DNA from: Luteolibacter sp. LG18
GTDB lineage: Bacteria > Verrucomicrobiota > Verrucomicrobiia > Verrucomicrobiales > Akkermansiaceae
Assembly: GCF_036322585.1 (NCBI RefSeq)
Contig: NZ_AP024600.1
Coordinates: forward strand, 1,054,001-1,118,000
Direction: 5' to 3'
Length of the DNA stretch: 64,000 nucleotides
The notes under the pieces were generated by a model. That model saw only the letters and a list, made by a program, of their open reading frames with translations, was not told where the DNA came from and did no database searches. Numbering within the stretch: the stretch's first letter is position 1; every line of letters starts with the position of its first letter. A program made the translations under genes and the position numbers. Below, in pieces: positions 36,504-47,154 of the stretch.

Positions 36504-37037
36504 GTGACACCCGAAACCGCAGCCACCTGCCAACGCGCCTTGGGCTACCTCGAACTCGGCATGAGCGAGGACGCCTGGACGGAGATGTCGAGCCTGCCCG
36601 CGGACCACGACGAGCACTCGCCGGTGCGCCAGCTCCGCGTGGAGATCCTGGGGCGGCTGGGACGCTGGGACGACGCCGCCGCGCTGTGCCTGCCGATGCT
36701 GGAAAAGGAACCCGGCGAGATTTTCTGGTGGATCCAGGGAGCGTATGCCCAGCGCCGCGCCCACTCGATCGAGGCGGCGGACGCGATCCTGCGCGGCGCG
36801 CTGGCCCACCACCCGCCGGAGGGTATCGTCCTTTACAACCTGGCCTGCTACGCCTGCGTGCAGGGCCGGTTGGAGGAGGCGAAGGATTTCCTCAACCAGA
36901 CGATCCACACCGATCCGGAGCACGTGATCGCGATGGCGCTGAAGGACGAGGACCTGATCGCGCTGCGACCGTGGGTCTTGAAGCGGGAGGCGGAGCTGCG
37001 CGCGTCGAGCTTCGAGTATCTGCCACCGAAGCCATGA
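36504..37037 (+). CDS. TPR-repeat protein
   Basis: The 177-residue all-helical protein shows tandem TPR-like units: ALGYLELGMSEDAWTEM, EILGRLGRWDDAAALCLPML, IQGAYAQRRAHSIEAADAIL and NLACYACVQGRLEEAKDFL. These usually mediate protein-protein contacts in the cytoplasm; no partner can be named. The GTG at 36504 was chosen because the frame further upstream contains the promoter at 36434-36461. The stop overlaps the next start (ATGA), so the three genes to 37868 look coupled. Confidence 0.8.
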   Translation: MTPETAATCQRALGYLELGMSEDAWTEMSSLPADHDEHSPVRQLRVEILGRLGRWDDAAALCLPMLEKEPGEIFWWIQGAYAQRRAHSIEAADAILRGALAHHPPEGIVLYNLACYACVQGRLEEAKDFLNQTIHTDPEHVIAMALKDEDLIALRPWVLKREAELRASSFEYLPPKP

Positions 37038-37435
37038 GCTACACGAACACCTTCGTCCGCATCGCCGCGGATTGCCCGGAGAGCCACGCCATCGAACCTC
37101 CCGCGCGCGGCAAGACGGTGCCGGTGCACACGATCCAGCTCGGCCTGCTGCGGGACGCGCCCTACCACTACACCCACGAGGCGCTGGTGGTGGAAAGCGA
37201 GCTGCGCCGCGATCCGGAGGAGAAGGAAACCCGCGCCGAGATCGTGAAGCGGGTGCGTTCCAAGCCGATCCCGTGCCTGCGCTGTTCCTCCCTGGCGAAA
37301 CGCTACGGCTGGGGCTTCCATTTCGACGCCGAGGGAAAGATCGCCGTGGTGCCCGCGGGATCGCCCGAATACCTCGCGCTGGAGAAACGCCAGGACCTCC
37401 AGCAGGTTCCCGCGATGCGGAACAAGAAAGCCTGA
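37034..37435 (+). CDS. DUF6157 family protein
   Basis: A 133-residue soluble protein. The segments YTNTFVRIAADCPE, GKTVPVHTIQLGLL, PYHYTHE, PCLRCSSLAKRYGWG, AEGKIAVV and the C-terminal QQVPAMRNKK fit the DUF6157 family from start to end. Its biochemical role is unknown. It overlaps the TPR gene by 4 bases and is followed 4 bases later by the VOC gene. Confidence 0.85.
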   Translation: MSYTNTFVRIAADCPESHAIEPPARGKTVPVHTIQLGLLRDAPYHYTHEALVVESELRRDPEEKETRAEIVKRVRSKPIPCLRCSSLAKRYGWGFHFDAEGKIAVVPAGSPEYLALEKRQDLQQVPAMRNKKA

Positions 37436-37439
37436 CCCC

Positions 37440-37868
37440 ATGAACCGACTCACCGTGGTCACGCTCGGCGTGGCAGACTTGGAAACCTCCGCGCGCTTCT
37501 ATGGCGCGATCTTCGACACCCCGCCGAACCGGGATCACGACGGCGTGGTGTTCTTCCCGCTGCCCGGCTGCTGGATCTCGCTCTACCCGCTGGAGAAACT
37601 GGCCGAAGACATCTCGGAGGACACGCCGCGGACACGCTCCGGCTTCAGCGGCATCACCCTGGCCCACAACGCCCGCTCACGCGACGAGGTGGCCACCATC
37701 CTCGACCGCGCCCGCGCCGCCGGGGCCACGATCGACAAGGAGGCGCAGGACACCTTCTGGGGCGGCTTCAGCGGCTACTTCCACGATCCGAATGGCCACC
37801 ACTGGGAGGTCGTATGGGGACCGATGTTCGAGTTCACGGCGGATGGTTCCTTGAAGTTCAAGGAGTGA
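37440..37868 (+). CDS. VOC (glyoxalase/bleomycin resistance) family protein
   Basis: The 142-residue protein has two betaalpha-betabetabeta VOC modules: LTVVTLGVADLETSARFY at the start and GGFSGYFHDPNGHHWEVVW near the end, with the usual DPxGHxWE motif. The family binds a metal and includes glyoxalases, dioxygenases and antibiotic-binding proteins. The subgroup cannot be assigned. It is the last gene of the operon starting at 36504. Confidence 0.85.
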   Translation: MNRLTVVTLGVADLETSARFYGAIFDTPPNRDHDGVVFFPLPGCWISLYPLEKLAEDISEDTPRTRSGFSGITLAHNARSRDEVATILDRARAAGATIDKEAQDTFWGGFSGYFHDPNGHHWEVVWGPMFEFTADGSLKFKE

Positions 37869-37911
37869 GGCGGGGCGGGATTGACCGCGGCCCGGTAGCT
37901 GGTATCGTCCG

Positions 37912-38717
37912 GTGGTCGTGAGCTCCGAAAAAAAAACGAACCCGAGCCAGCCGACGACCTCCATGCAGGAGGCCGCGCCGGTCTATGGGGCGGTGCGCCC
38001 GATTCGCTTGAAACCTTCCTCGAGCGATTACGCGGCCGCTGTGCGGACCACGGCGGATGCGATGAATTTGACCGGCCCGGCCGCATCCAAGACGAAGCCC
38101 GACGCGCTCTTGCTCTCGCTGACGAGCTGGGAATCCTGAAGCGGGCTCCAACCGGTTGGAACGAGGTGTCCCAATCGGGCACCGCCCGATGGATAGGCAG
38201 CGAGCACTGGGTGGATTTTTCGGACGAGGACGGGCATTACCACAAAACCACCATCCCTCCGGCCTTCGGATTGGTCCCGAAGGTCGTCACCCATCCCGTG
38301 GTGGATCTCCGGAGCGCCATTCCGAAAACCCGGCAAGCTATCGAATTTCTCCCCGGAACCCCCTTGGAATATCTGGAGCGCTGGCGCACCTCGAACGAGT
38401 TGTTCGGGGATGACGTGCGGCTGGTCTCGGTGATCGCCTGGGCCGATGGTGGGCTTTCCTTCGGCATCACCCAGCCGCAGTATCACGGAGTCCCTGCGGA
38501 ACCGCGGGAGATCGAGCATCACTTCCTGCGCGCCGGCTGGGTCCGGCTCCCCGATCCCTCCGGACACGTCATATTTTTCAACCATGCCTTCGGCGTGATG
38601 GCCATCGATGCCGAACGCCGGAACTGCTACGTGACCGACGGGGAGCTCCAGCCCTTCGATGTGATCCTCTGCCGCCCGGATGCGGAGATGGAGGAGTTTC
38701 TGGGGATCTACCGGTAG
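37912..38717 (+). CDS. Unknown protein interrupted by a frameshift at an A9 run
   Basis: Two open frames join at nine A's (37928-37936). From GTG 37912 the first frame runs in register for MVVSSEKK and then continues as 75 poor-quality codons to a stop at 38139. After the A run a different frame is open without a stop from 37899 to 38717 but has no usual start codon before GTG 38166. Its upstream part reads like protein (DSLETFLERLRGRC, EARRALALADELGILKRA) and continues into GTARWIGSEHWVDF. One extra A joins them into about 268 residues. It may be transcriptional slippage, a recent mutation or a sequencing error. If unshifted, only 38166-38717 (183 aa) is made. The family is not recognised. 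Confidence 0.6.
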
Positions 38718-38756
38718 CCCCCTTGCGGCCCCGCCGATCCGCCGTTACAGAGGGGC

Positions 38757-40937
<2,181 letters not shown>

Positions 40938-41042
40938 TCGGTGAAGAGACGCACACCGAGATATCTTGCCCTCCTTCGGCCGTTCCGTTTTGCTGGGAGG
41001 GAACGGGTGCCATTTCCGCCCACCCGGCATTCCCTCCCACCC

Positions 41043-42695
41043 ATGAATATCAGGCGCCCCACCTGCGTTCCCGTCCTGTCACACGCTTTCGGCATCCTCC
41101 TCGCCGGTCTGCCGACACTTCACGCCGCGGGCGTGGCCGTGGTGAAGGAACAGGACTTTCACCGTGATGAATCGGCGACTCCCCTCGTCTACCTCGAACG
41201 CTTCGATTCGGGAGCACCTTTCGTGAAGTTCAGGATGGCGAACACCACCTCGACCGTGGATCGCTCGAAACTCGCGGGTTACGTGGACGTCCCCTCCTCG
41301 ATCCCACCGAACATCCGGACCGAGGCCGATATCCAGCCGCTGCGCCAGTCACTGGATCAGATGAACGCCTTCGCCAAACGCTTCCCCAAAAGCGAACCAC
41401 TGCTCAAGGCGAACATTGATCTCGCGGCCAAACACGTGAGGGAGTTCGACGATGGAAAGGTCCGCTATAGTGGCAACTGGATCACCAAAGCCGATTTCGC
41501 CAATATCCAGAAGGACCTGGATCAAAAGGCGGCAAAATTCAAACAAGAGGAGGACGCCCAGGCCGAAGTCGCACACAAGCGGCGGATGGAACGGGAACAA
41601 TTCGAACGAGACCAACGGAGCAAGGGGTTGGAAGAGTTCGAAGGCAACTGGCTGCCACGCGGACAGGTGATCGAACTCCAGCGGCGGGCCCAGGCCACCA
41701 AGGAGGCGGTGGCGGCCGTGGAGTCCAAATCGATCAACAACAGCATTTTTTCGATCCTCCAGGTGACCGAGGACGGATGCCTGGCCACCGTGAGGAAAGG
41801 CTCCGTGAAAACGGGAGGCTTCGACACCACCGTGGTGTTTATCTTTGGCGGCGCGAAGGGCCTGACGGCGGATGGAGACACCTACAAGGGGAACCTCTAC
41901 TGGTGCGGCACCTACAGTTACAAGAGCGTGGCCGGAATCGAGAGATCGGTGAACGCCTATTGCCCCACCAAAGCCGACGCGGTGGCAGTGATGAAAAAGC
42001 GTCTTGGCATCGAAGACGTCCCCGGGGAAAGGAGCGGCGCGGTCGCCGCGGCCACCTCATCCCACCCAACTGTCCCGGAGTGCCTGCGTGGGGCAAAAGC
42101 GTCCGGCTCCGGCTTCTTTATCGGCAATCAGGGATACTTCGTCACCAACGCACATGTGGTGGAAAACAGTCTGGGAGTTTCCATCTATCACGGTGGGGAG
42201 AAGCTGAAGGCGGAAGTGGTGACCATCGACAAAAGCGCCGACCTGGCGGTGCTGAAAGTGGACCAACCCCACAAGGGAATCGTGTTTGCTCCGGGAGACG
42301 CGGACGTGGGCCAGGACATTTTCGCCATCGGGTTTCCCCAGCCGGAATTGCAAGGATTGGAGGTCAAGCTCACCAAGGGTGTGATCAGCAGCCGCAAGGG
42401 CATGGCGGACGATGATTCAAAGTTCCAGGTCGACGCGGCGGTGCAGCCCGGCAATTCCGGCGGCCCGCTGTGCGATCCCTCGGGCAACCTCGTGGGAGTG
42501 ATCGTTTCGGGCCTCAACCAGATCGCCGTGGCCAGCGTGACCGGAGCCATTCCCCAAAACGTGAACTATGCGATCAAATGCCGGGAGGTGCGGCGGCTGC
42601 TGTCGTCCAAAAACATCGATTTCAGCACTCCTGCGAACGGGGCCTCCAGCCTCAAGGCCGCCACCGATACCTGCGGCATCGTGATCGTCCGCTGA
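41043..42695 (+). CDS. Exported trypsin-like serine protease with helical N-terminal domain
   Basis: A 550-residue protein. An N-terminal hydrophobic segment looks like a signal peptide (SHAFGILLAGLPTLHAAG). About 180 residues of charged, largely helical sequence follow (KRRMEREQFERDQ), then a C-terminal chymotrypsin-fold domain with a complete triad: His371 in TNAHVVE, Asp400 in SADLAVL and Ser472 in PGNSGGP. There is no PDZ domain, unlike DegP. It could cleave envelope proteins; the substrate is unknown. The ATG at 41043 is 105 bases after uvrB. Confidence 0.83.
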   Translation: MNIRRPTCVPVLSHAFGILLAGLPTLHAAGVAVVKEQDFHRDESATPLVYLERFDSGAPFVKFRMANTTSTVDRSKLAGYVDVPSSIPPNIRTEADIQPLRQSLDQMNAFAKRFPKSEPLLKANIDLAAKHVREFDDGKVRYSGNWITKADFANIQKDLDQKAAKFKQEEDAQAEVAHKRRMEREQFERDQRSKGLEEFEGNWLPRGQVIELQRRAQATKEAVAAVESKSINNSIFSILQVTEDGCLATVRKGSVKTGGFDTTVVFIFGGAKGLTADGDTYKGNLYWCGTYSYKSVAGIERSVNAYCPTKADAVAVMKKRLGIEDVPGERSGAVAAATSSHPTVPECLRGAKASGSGFFIGNQGYFVTNAHVVENSLGVSIYHGGEKLKAEVVTIDKSADLAVLKVDQPHKGIVFAPGDADVGQDIFAIGFPQPELQGLEVKLTKGVISSRKGMADDDSKFQVDAAVQPGNSGGPLCDPSGNLVGVIVSGLNQIAVASVTGAIPQNVNYAIKCREVRRLLSSKNIDFSTPANGASSLKAATDTCGIVIVR

Positions 42696-42717
42696 ATCGG
42701 AAGCTTCCCAGCCGGGC

Positions 42718-42837
42718 ATGATCCAACCGCTGGACGGCATCCGTTTGAAAACCCGGCTCTACGACGTGGCCTGCCGGCTAGCCGGCTTCGCGATCCCTCT
42801 GCTGCGGCGGCTGTTTCCCCACCACCGGGGACGATGA
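42718..42837 (+). CDS. Possible small ORF or gene remnant (39 aa)
   Basis: ATG 42718 opens 39 codons reading MIQPLDGIRLKTRLYDVACR and then an amphipathic AGFAIPLLRRLFPHHRGR. It lies in the 228-base gap between the protease and PLD-like genes. No ribosome binding site or family is evident, and the rest of the gap shows nothing else. It may be a small membrane-active peptide, a decayed gene start, or chance. Confidence 0.22.
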   Translation: MIQPLDGIRLKTRLYDVACRLAGFAIPLLRRLFPHHRGR

Positions 42838-42923
42838 TCGAGGTGGCGCGCCACGGCTGACCCACCCCGGTGCTGGAAAGCCGGGACATTATCGCCGCCG
42901 GGACCCGCTGATCGGCGCTTCCC

Positions 42924-43481
42924 GTGGCCCGCGCATCCGCGTTACACCGGGGCGTGCGCGAACTGATCCTCAACGAGGAGATTTACCCCCGGGTCATCGA
43001 GGATCTGATCCCGGCGGCGCGGCGTTTCCTGTGGATCATCACCGCGGACATCAAGGATCTCCACGTGATCCGGGGCAAACGCTCGGTACCGCTGCTGGCT
43101 GTATTGGCGGACCTCGTGGAAAGCGGAGTGGCGGTGCGGTTGATCCACGCCAAGGAGCCCGGGCCGCGGTTCCGGGCGGATTTCGACCGGCATCCGGCGC
43201 TGATCGAGAGCGACCTGTTCGAGCGCGTGCTGTGCCCTCGCGTCCACACCAAGGCGGTGCTCGCGGACGGGAAAAAAGCGTTCATCGGCTCCCCGAACCT
43301 CACCGGCGCGGGCATGGGCGCGAAACACCCGGACAAGCGCAATTTCGAGGCCGGCTTCCTGACCGACGAACCCGAGGACCTGCGCAAGCTGGTACAATGG
43401 GTGGACGAACTCTTCATCGGGGATTACTGCGGGCGCTGCCGCCTGCGCGACCGCTGCCCGGACCCGCTGGATGGAGACTGA
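42924..43481 (+). CDS. Phospholipase D-like domain protein with a single HxK motif
   Basis: The 185-residue protein has one PLD-type active-site motif, VHTKAVLADGKKAFIGSPNL (His and Lys spaced as HxK, then GSxN), so it would need to dimerise to form a full site. The C-terminus has a Cys cluster, CGRCRLRDRC, that could bind a metal. PLD-like proteins act on phospholipids or nucleic acids. The start is GTG 42924, or GTG 42954 (VRELILNEE), which cannot be excluded. No signal peptide is seen. Confidence 0.75.
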   Translation: MARASALHRGVRELILNEEIYPRVIEDLIPAARRFLWIITADIKDLHVIRGKRSVPLLAVLADLVESGVAVRLIHAKEPGPRFRADFDRHPALIESDLFERVLCPRVHTKAVLADGKKAFIGSPNLTGAGMGAKHPDKRNFEAGFLTDEPEDLRKLVQWVDELFIGDYCGRCRLRDRCPDPLDGD

Positions 43482-43523
43482 TCCGCTCCCTCCCGAAAAC
43501 CGGACACACTCGAGATACTCAAT

Positions 43524-43644
43524 TTGAACCACAGATGGACACAGATGAACGCGGATGGAAGAAGGGATAAGATGGAAGAGGGGACTCCGTCGTCCCCTCT
43601 TCATCTCTCTTATCCGTGTCCATCTGTGTCCATCCGTGGTTCAA
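43524..43644. repeat. 121-base palindromic element (ACCACAGATGGACAC type)
   Basis: The element starts TTGAACCACAGATGGACACA and ends with the near-exact inverse TGTGTCCATCCGTGGTTCAA. The whole 121 bases form one imperfect palindrome with a GAGGGGAC/GTCCCCTC core. It ends 5 bases before the ATG of the RsmC gene, so a transcript from upstream would carry a long hairpin in the leader. Related ACCACAGATGGACAC-like repeats are, from memory, common in Verrucomicrobiota and Planctomycetota. Confidence 0.75.
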
Positions 43645-43649
43645 TTTTC

Positions 43650-44696
43650 ATGTCCGAAATCACCCTAGGCAGCCCCCTTTCCCCACTCATGAACCCCGCC
43701 CTTGAACCCCTGATGCTGGTCTTCGCCGGTGAGGATGACCTGCCGGTGCCGACGCACGCCCTGTTCCTGGGAGCGGAGCCGCACGAGGCGCTGAAGGCCT
43801 GGCCGGAGGTCACCGGCTGGCAGCCGTTCAAGCCACTGGCGGACGCGTGGGACGCCGCGGGCTTCAAGCGCGTGGACACGCCGGAGGGCAAGTGGCCGGT
43901 GGTGCTGGTGCTGCCGGGCAAGGCGAAGGACGAGACGCTCGCCCTCTTCGCCATGGCCTACGATCTCCTGGAAGACGGCGGCACACTGGTGGCCGCGATG
44001 CCGAACACCGCCGGGGCCTCCCGTTTCGAAAAGGAGTTGGCGAAGGCCGCGGGCCACATCGCCACGCTCTCGAAGAACAAGTGCCGCGCCTTCCACGCCG
44101 TGAAGGACGGCCGCTGGAACCTCGCGACAGTGGAGGAATGGCGCGCGCTCGGCGCGGTGCGCACCATTCCGGACACGACTTTCCTCGTGCAGGCCGGGGT
44201 GTTCAGCTCCGAGCACGTCGATCCCGGCTCGCGGTTCCTCACCACCCACCTGCCGCGAGGCATGCGCGGGCACGTGGCCGATCTCGGCGCGGGCTGGGGC
44301 TACCTCGCCCGCTGGATCGACGACCACTGCCCGGCCGTGACCCGCATCGACCTCCACGAAGCCGATGCCCGCGCGCTGGACCTGGCCCGCAGGAACCTCG
44401 CCGACACCGACATCGAGGTGGACTTCCTCTGGAACGACGTCGCGGCGGGCCTGCACCACGTCTACGACGCGATCGTGATGAACCCGCCCTTCCACTCCGG
44501 CCAGCTCACGGACGTGGGCCTCGGCAAGGCCTTCATCCACTCCGCGGCGCGGGCTCTGAAGCGCGGCGGGAAACTTTATCTGGTGGCGAACCGCCAGCTC
44601 CCCTACGAGGCGGAGCTCGATGCCGCCGGGTTCGCCTGGCGGAAAGCCGGCGAGGACCCCACCTTCAAGGTTCTCATCGCCGAGAAACGCGCGTAA
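43650..44696 (+). CDS. rsmC: 16S rRNA m2G1207 methyltransferase RsmC-type
   Basis: The 348-residue protein has an RsmC/RlmG duplicated fold: a non-catalytic N-terminal half, then a methyltransferase domain with SAM motif I DLGAGWGYLARW (Asp211) and the N6/N2-type motif NPPFHSG (Asn278). The class methylates a guanine N2 in rRNA. The ATG at 43650 gives MSEITLGS; ATG 43689 (MNPALEPL) is an alternative, and it would leave room for a ribosome binding site outside the palindrome. RsuA follows 22 bases later, so two rRNA modification genes are adjacent. Confidence 0.85.
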   Translation: MSEITLGSPLSPLMNPALEPLMLVFAGEDDLPVPTHALFLGAEPHEALKAWPEVTGWQPFKPLADAWDAAGFKRVDTPEGKWPVVLVLPGKAKDETLALFAMAYDLLEDGGTLVAAMPNTAGASRFEKELAKAAGHIATLSKNKCRAFHAVKDGRWNLATVEEWRALGAVRTIPDTTFLVQAGVFSSEHVDPGSRFLTTHLPRGMRGHVADLGAGWGYLARWIDDHCPAVTRIDLHEADARALDLARRNLADTDIEVDFLWNDVAAGLHHVYDAIVMNPPFHSGQLTDVGLGKAFIHSAARALKRGGKLYLVANRQLPYEAELDAAGFAWRKAGEDPTFKVLIAEKRA

Positions 44697-44718
44697 ACTC
44701 CTCCCCTTCCCCGCTTCC

Positions 44719-45441
44719 GTGAAACTCGTCAAACTCCTCGCCAACCTCGGCTACGGCTCGCGCCGCGAGGTCGAACGCTTCCTCAAGGCCGGCGCTGTCA
44801 CCGACACGGACGGCAACGTCCTCGGCGAGCGCGATCTCCCGCCGCACGACCGGATCCTCTTCAAGGGCGAGCCTCTCGATCAGATCGGCCCGCTGACCAT
44901 CATCGTCAACAAACCGGACGGCTACACGTGCAGCAAGGACGACCCGGACGTGACCGTCTACGACCTGCTGCCGCCGCGCTTCGAGCACCGCAACCCGACG
45001 CTCAGCTCCGTGGGCCGCCTCGACAAGGACACCACCGGCATGCTGCTGATGACGGACGACGGCCCGCTGCTGCACCGCATCATCCACCCGAAGTACAACC
45101 TCGGGAAGGTCTACCACGTCACCCTCGACCGCCCGCTGGAAGGCCACGAGGCGGAGCTTTTCGCCAGCGGCAACCTGACGCTGCGCAACGAGGGCAAGCC
45201 GCTGCTGCCCGCGGAGCTGGAGGTTCTCGGCGAGAAGGAGGCGCTCATCACCCTCCACGAAGGCCGCTACCATCAGGTGCGCCGGATGTTCGCCGCCGCC
45301 GGCAACCACGTGCTGGCCCTCAAGCGCATCTCGATCGGCGGATTGAAACTTCCGGACGACCTGGAGGAAGGCGACTGGCGGGTGGTCACCCCGGAGGAGC
45401 TGGATGTGCTGTTCGGAAGAACGGCGGCCCCGGCCCAGTAA
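44719..45441 (+). CDS. rsuA: RsuA/RluB/E/F-family pseudouridine synthase
   Basis: The 240-residue enzyme has an N-terminal S4-like RNA-binding segment (LVKLLANLGYGSRREVERFL). The pseudouridine synthase core has VGRLDKDTTGMLLMTDDG, with catalytic Asp102 at the same position as E. coli RsuA, and ends with EGRYHQVRRMFAAAGNHV. RsuA converts U516 in 16S rRNA. The GTG at 44719 is the only sensible start; upstream sequence is the shadow of rsmC. Confidence 0.88.
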   Translation: MKLVKLLANLGYGSRREVERFLKAGAVTDTDGNVLGERDLPPHDRILFKGEPLDQIGPLTIIVNKPDGYTCSKDDPDVTVYDLLPPRFEHRNPTLSSVGRLDKDTTGMLLMTDDGPLLHRIIHPKYNLGKVYHVTLDRPLEGHEAELFASGNLTLRNEGKPLLPAELEVLGEKEALITLHEGRYHQVRRMFAAAGNHVLALKRISIGGLKLPDDLEEGDWRVVTPEELDVLFGRTAAPAQ

Positions 45442-45495
45442 GGCCCCGAGATTCGCCTTGTCGCCCGCGTTTGGCTCGCCGAATCTCCCGCGCAC

Positions 45496-46101
45496 ATGGA
45501 CTCGATGCACCCTTATGAGAAGCTGCCGCTGTTCGGCACGGGCTTGATTCTGGGGGTGTCGCTGGTCGTGTCCCACGCGGTCATGCTGGTGAAGGCCGGA
45601 CCGGTGCAGGATTTCCTGAAACGCTTCCCGCGCAACCAGATGCTCGGCCAGATCCTGCTGGGCATCGGCCTCCTCTGGTTCTGGCTGCTCGTCGCTCCGG
45701 AGGGCAAGGGCTTCATCAATTCACTCTCGATGGAGCTGGGTGAGTTCGACAACGTGAAGCCGATGCTGCGGCTGATCGTGCCGGTGTCGATCGTGCTGGT
45801 GTCGATCTCCGTGAAGGACTTCCTCGCCGTGCGCGCGCTGGGCGTGCTGGGCCTGATGGTGGCAGCGCCGCTGCTGCAATCCGCTTTCCTGAAGGACCCC
45901 GCGTCCCGCCTCCTGATCCCGGCCTACACCTACGGCCTGATCATCGCCTCCCTGTTCTGGGTGGGCATGCCCTACCTGTTCCGCGACGCGGTGACCTGGG
46001 CGACCGCCACGCAGGGCCGCTGGAAGGCGCTGTGCTCCGCGGGCCTGGCCTACGGTCTGGCGATCGTGATCTGCGCGTTCGCGTTCTGGCGCGGGTATTG
46101 A
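45496..46101 (+). CDS. Hypothetical multi-TM membrane protein
   Basis: The 201-residue protein has about six hydrophobic helices (about 12-32, 49-67, 88-105, 110-128, 140-158 and 178-197) and short charged loops such as KRFPRNQM and SVKDFLAVRA. No family is recognised. It stands 54 bases after rsuA on the same strand and could be co-transcribed. Confidence 0.75.
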   Translation: MDSMHPYEKLPLFGTGLILGVSLVVSHAVMLVKAGPVQDFLKRFPRNQMLGQILLGIGLLWFWLLVAPEGKGFINSLSMELGEFDNVKPMLRLIVPVSIVLVSISVKDFLAVRALGVLGLMVAAPLLQSAFLKDPASRLLIPAYTYGLIIASLFWVGMPYLFRDAVTWATATQGRWKALCSAGLAYGLAIVICAFAFWRGY

Positions 46102-46163
46102 TCCGCCCGGATTTTTTCCGGACCGGATGATAAATTCCGGGAGCGAGGCCGCTGTATCGGCCG

Positions 46164-47030
46164 ATGAAAGTTCCTTTTGTGTTTGTCGCGGGCCTCGGGC
46201 TCGGCGTGTTGTGCGGCTGGGCGGGTGCCTCCCGCGGCCCCTGTCATGATTCCGTGGAGGGCTCCGCTCAGGCCGGTGCTCCGGCTCCGAAGCCCGCTCT
46301 GGCCGCCAGCGCGGCCATCGAGACGCCGGATGCCCGCTCCGAGCGCCCGGCCCGGCCACCGAAGCCGGAGAAACCGGACAAGCCCATCGTCCGCACCTTC
46401 AGCTCCACCGATGGCGAACAAACGCCGGAGATGAAGGAGATCATGGAGCGGATGAAGCAGGCGCAGCAGGAGAAACGCGCGCGCAAGGTCGATGAACGCC
46501 TCGCCGCGCTGAAATCCCGGCTCGGCCTGACCGATGAGCAGGCCGCCAAGGTGCGCGCGGTGCTCGAACACGGGGAAGACGGCGGCGACGGCGCAGGCGA
46601 CACCATCGACGTCGCCAAACTCCTCAACGGCGAAAGCAAGGACGAGCGCGACGCGGCCGACGGCAAGCTGGCCGGCCTGCTGACGCCGGACCAACAGGCG
46701 AAGTTCCAGGCCTTCCAGCAGGAGCAGAAGGAGAACCGCATCGAGATTGCCACCAACCGCGAGATGACCCGTCTCCAGCAGGGCCTGACCTTGACCGCCG
46801 AACAGAAGGACCGCGCCTATCAGGCACTCGGAGAACTCGCCCAGCGCGAGGATGACCAACCGGCTACGAAAGGCATCGATCCCCAACAGATGATGGCCCG
46901 CCAACAGGCCCGCCGCGACGCCCTCAGCCCGATCCTCACGCCGGAGCAAATGAAAGCCTACGAAGGCATGCCCATGCAGGCGGAGAGCGGCGCCGTCTCG
47001 ATCCAGTTCCAGAACATCGGCGGGAAGTGA
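46164..47030 (+). CDS. Periplasmic Spy/CpxP-like LTxxQ protein
   Basis: The 288-residue protein has an N-terminal signal/anchor (FVFVAGLGLGVLCGWAGAS) and a Pro/Ala/Lys-rich linker. Helical segments follow with four LTxxQ-type motifs: LTDEQAAKVRAVL, LTPDQQAKFQAFQ, LTAEQKDRAYQAL and LTPEQMKAY. LTxxQ motifs mark Spy/CpxP envelope-stress chaperones and metal-response proteins. The helix content and charge fit, but length and order differ, so this is a family-level call only. Confidence 0.65.
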   Translation: MKVPFVFVAGLGLGVLCGWAGASRGPCHDSVEGSAQAGAPAPKPALAASAAIETPDARSERPARPPKPEKPDKPIVRTFSSTDGEQTPEMKEIMERMKQAQQEKRARKVDERLAALKSRLGLTDEQAAKVRAVLEHGEDGGDGAGDTIDVAKLLNGESKDERDAADGKLAGLLTPDQQAKFQAFQQEQKENRIEIATNREMTRLQQGLTLTAEQKDRAYQALGELAQREDDQPATKGIDPQQMMARQQARRDALSPILTPEQMKAYEGMPMQAESGAVSIQFQNIGGK

Positions 47031-47052
47031 ACCGCCGTCCATGGCCGTGTGA

Positions 47053-47152
47053 TGGCTGGGAGTAGGGACATTCTTGTCCCGTCTCTTGGGAATCTGCCAG
47101 CGAAGCTGGGTGGCTTTTCGAAACGGGACAGGAATGTCCCTGCTCCCAGCCA
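47053..47152. repeat. REP-like inverted doublet, family B, copy 2
   Basis: The arms TGGCTGGGAGTAGGGACATT... and ...CCCTGCTCCCAGCCA are inverted, each containing GGGACA-4 nt-TGTCCC. A third hairpin, CCAGC-GAA-GCTGG, lies between them. It lies between the converging stops of the Spy-like gene (47030) and the archaemetzincin gene (47155) and may act as a shared 3' structure. Confidence 0.8.
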
Positions 47153-47154
47153 GA

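Noticed and set aside
43524..43649. Extension of the RsmC protein through the palindromic repeat
   Set aside because: The extra codons (NHRWTQMNADG and following) are a translation of the repeat element, not protein-like.
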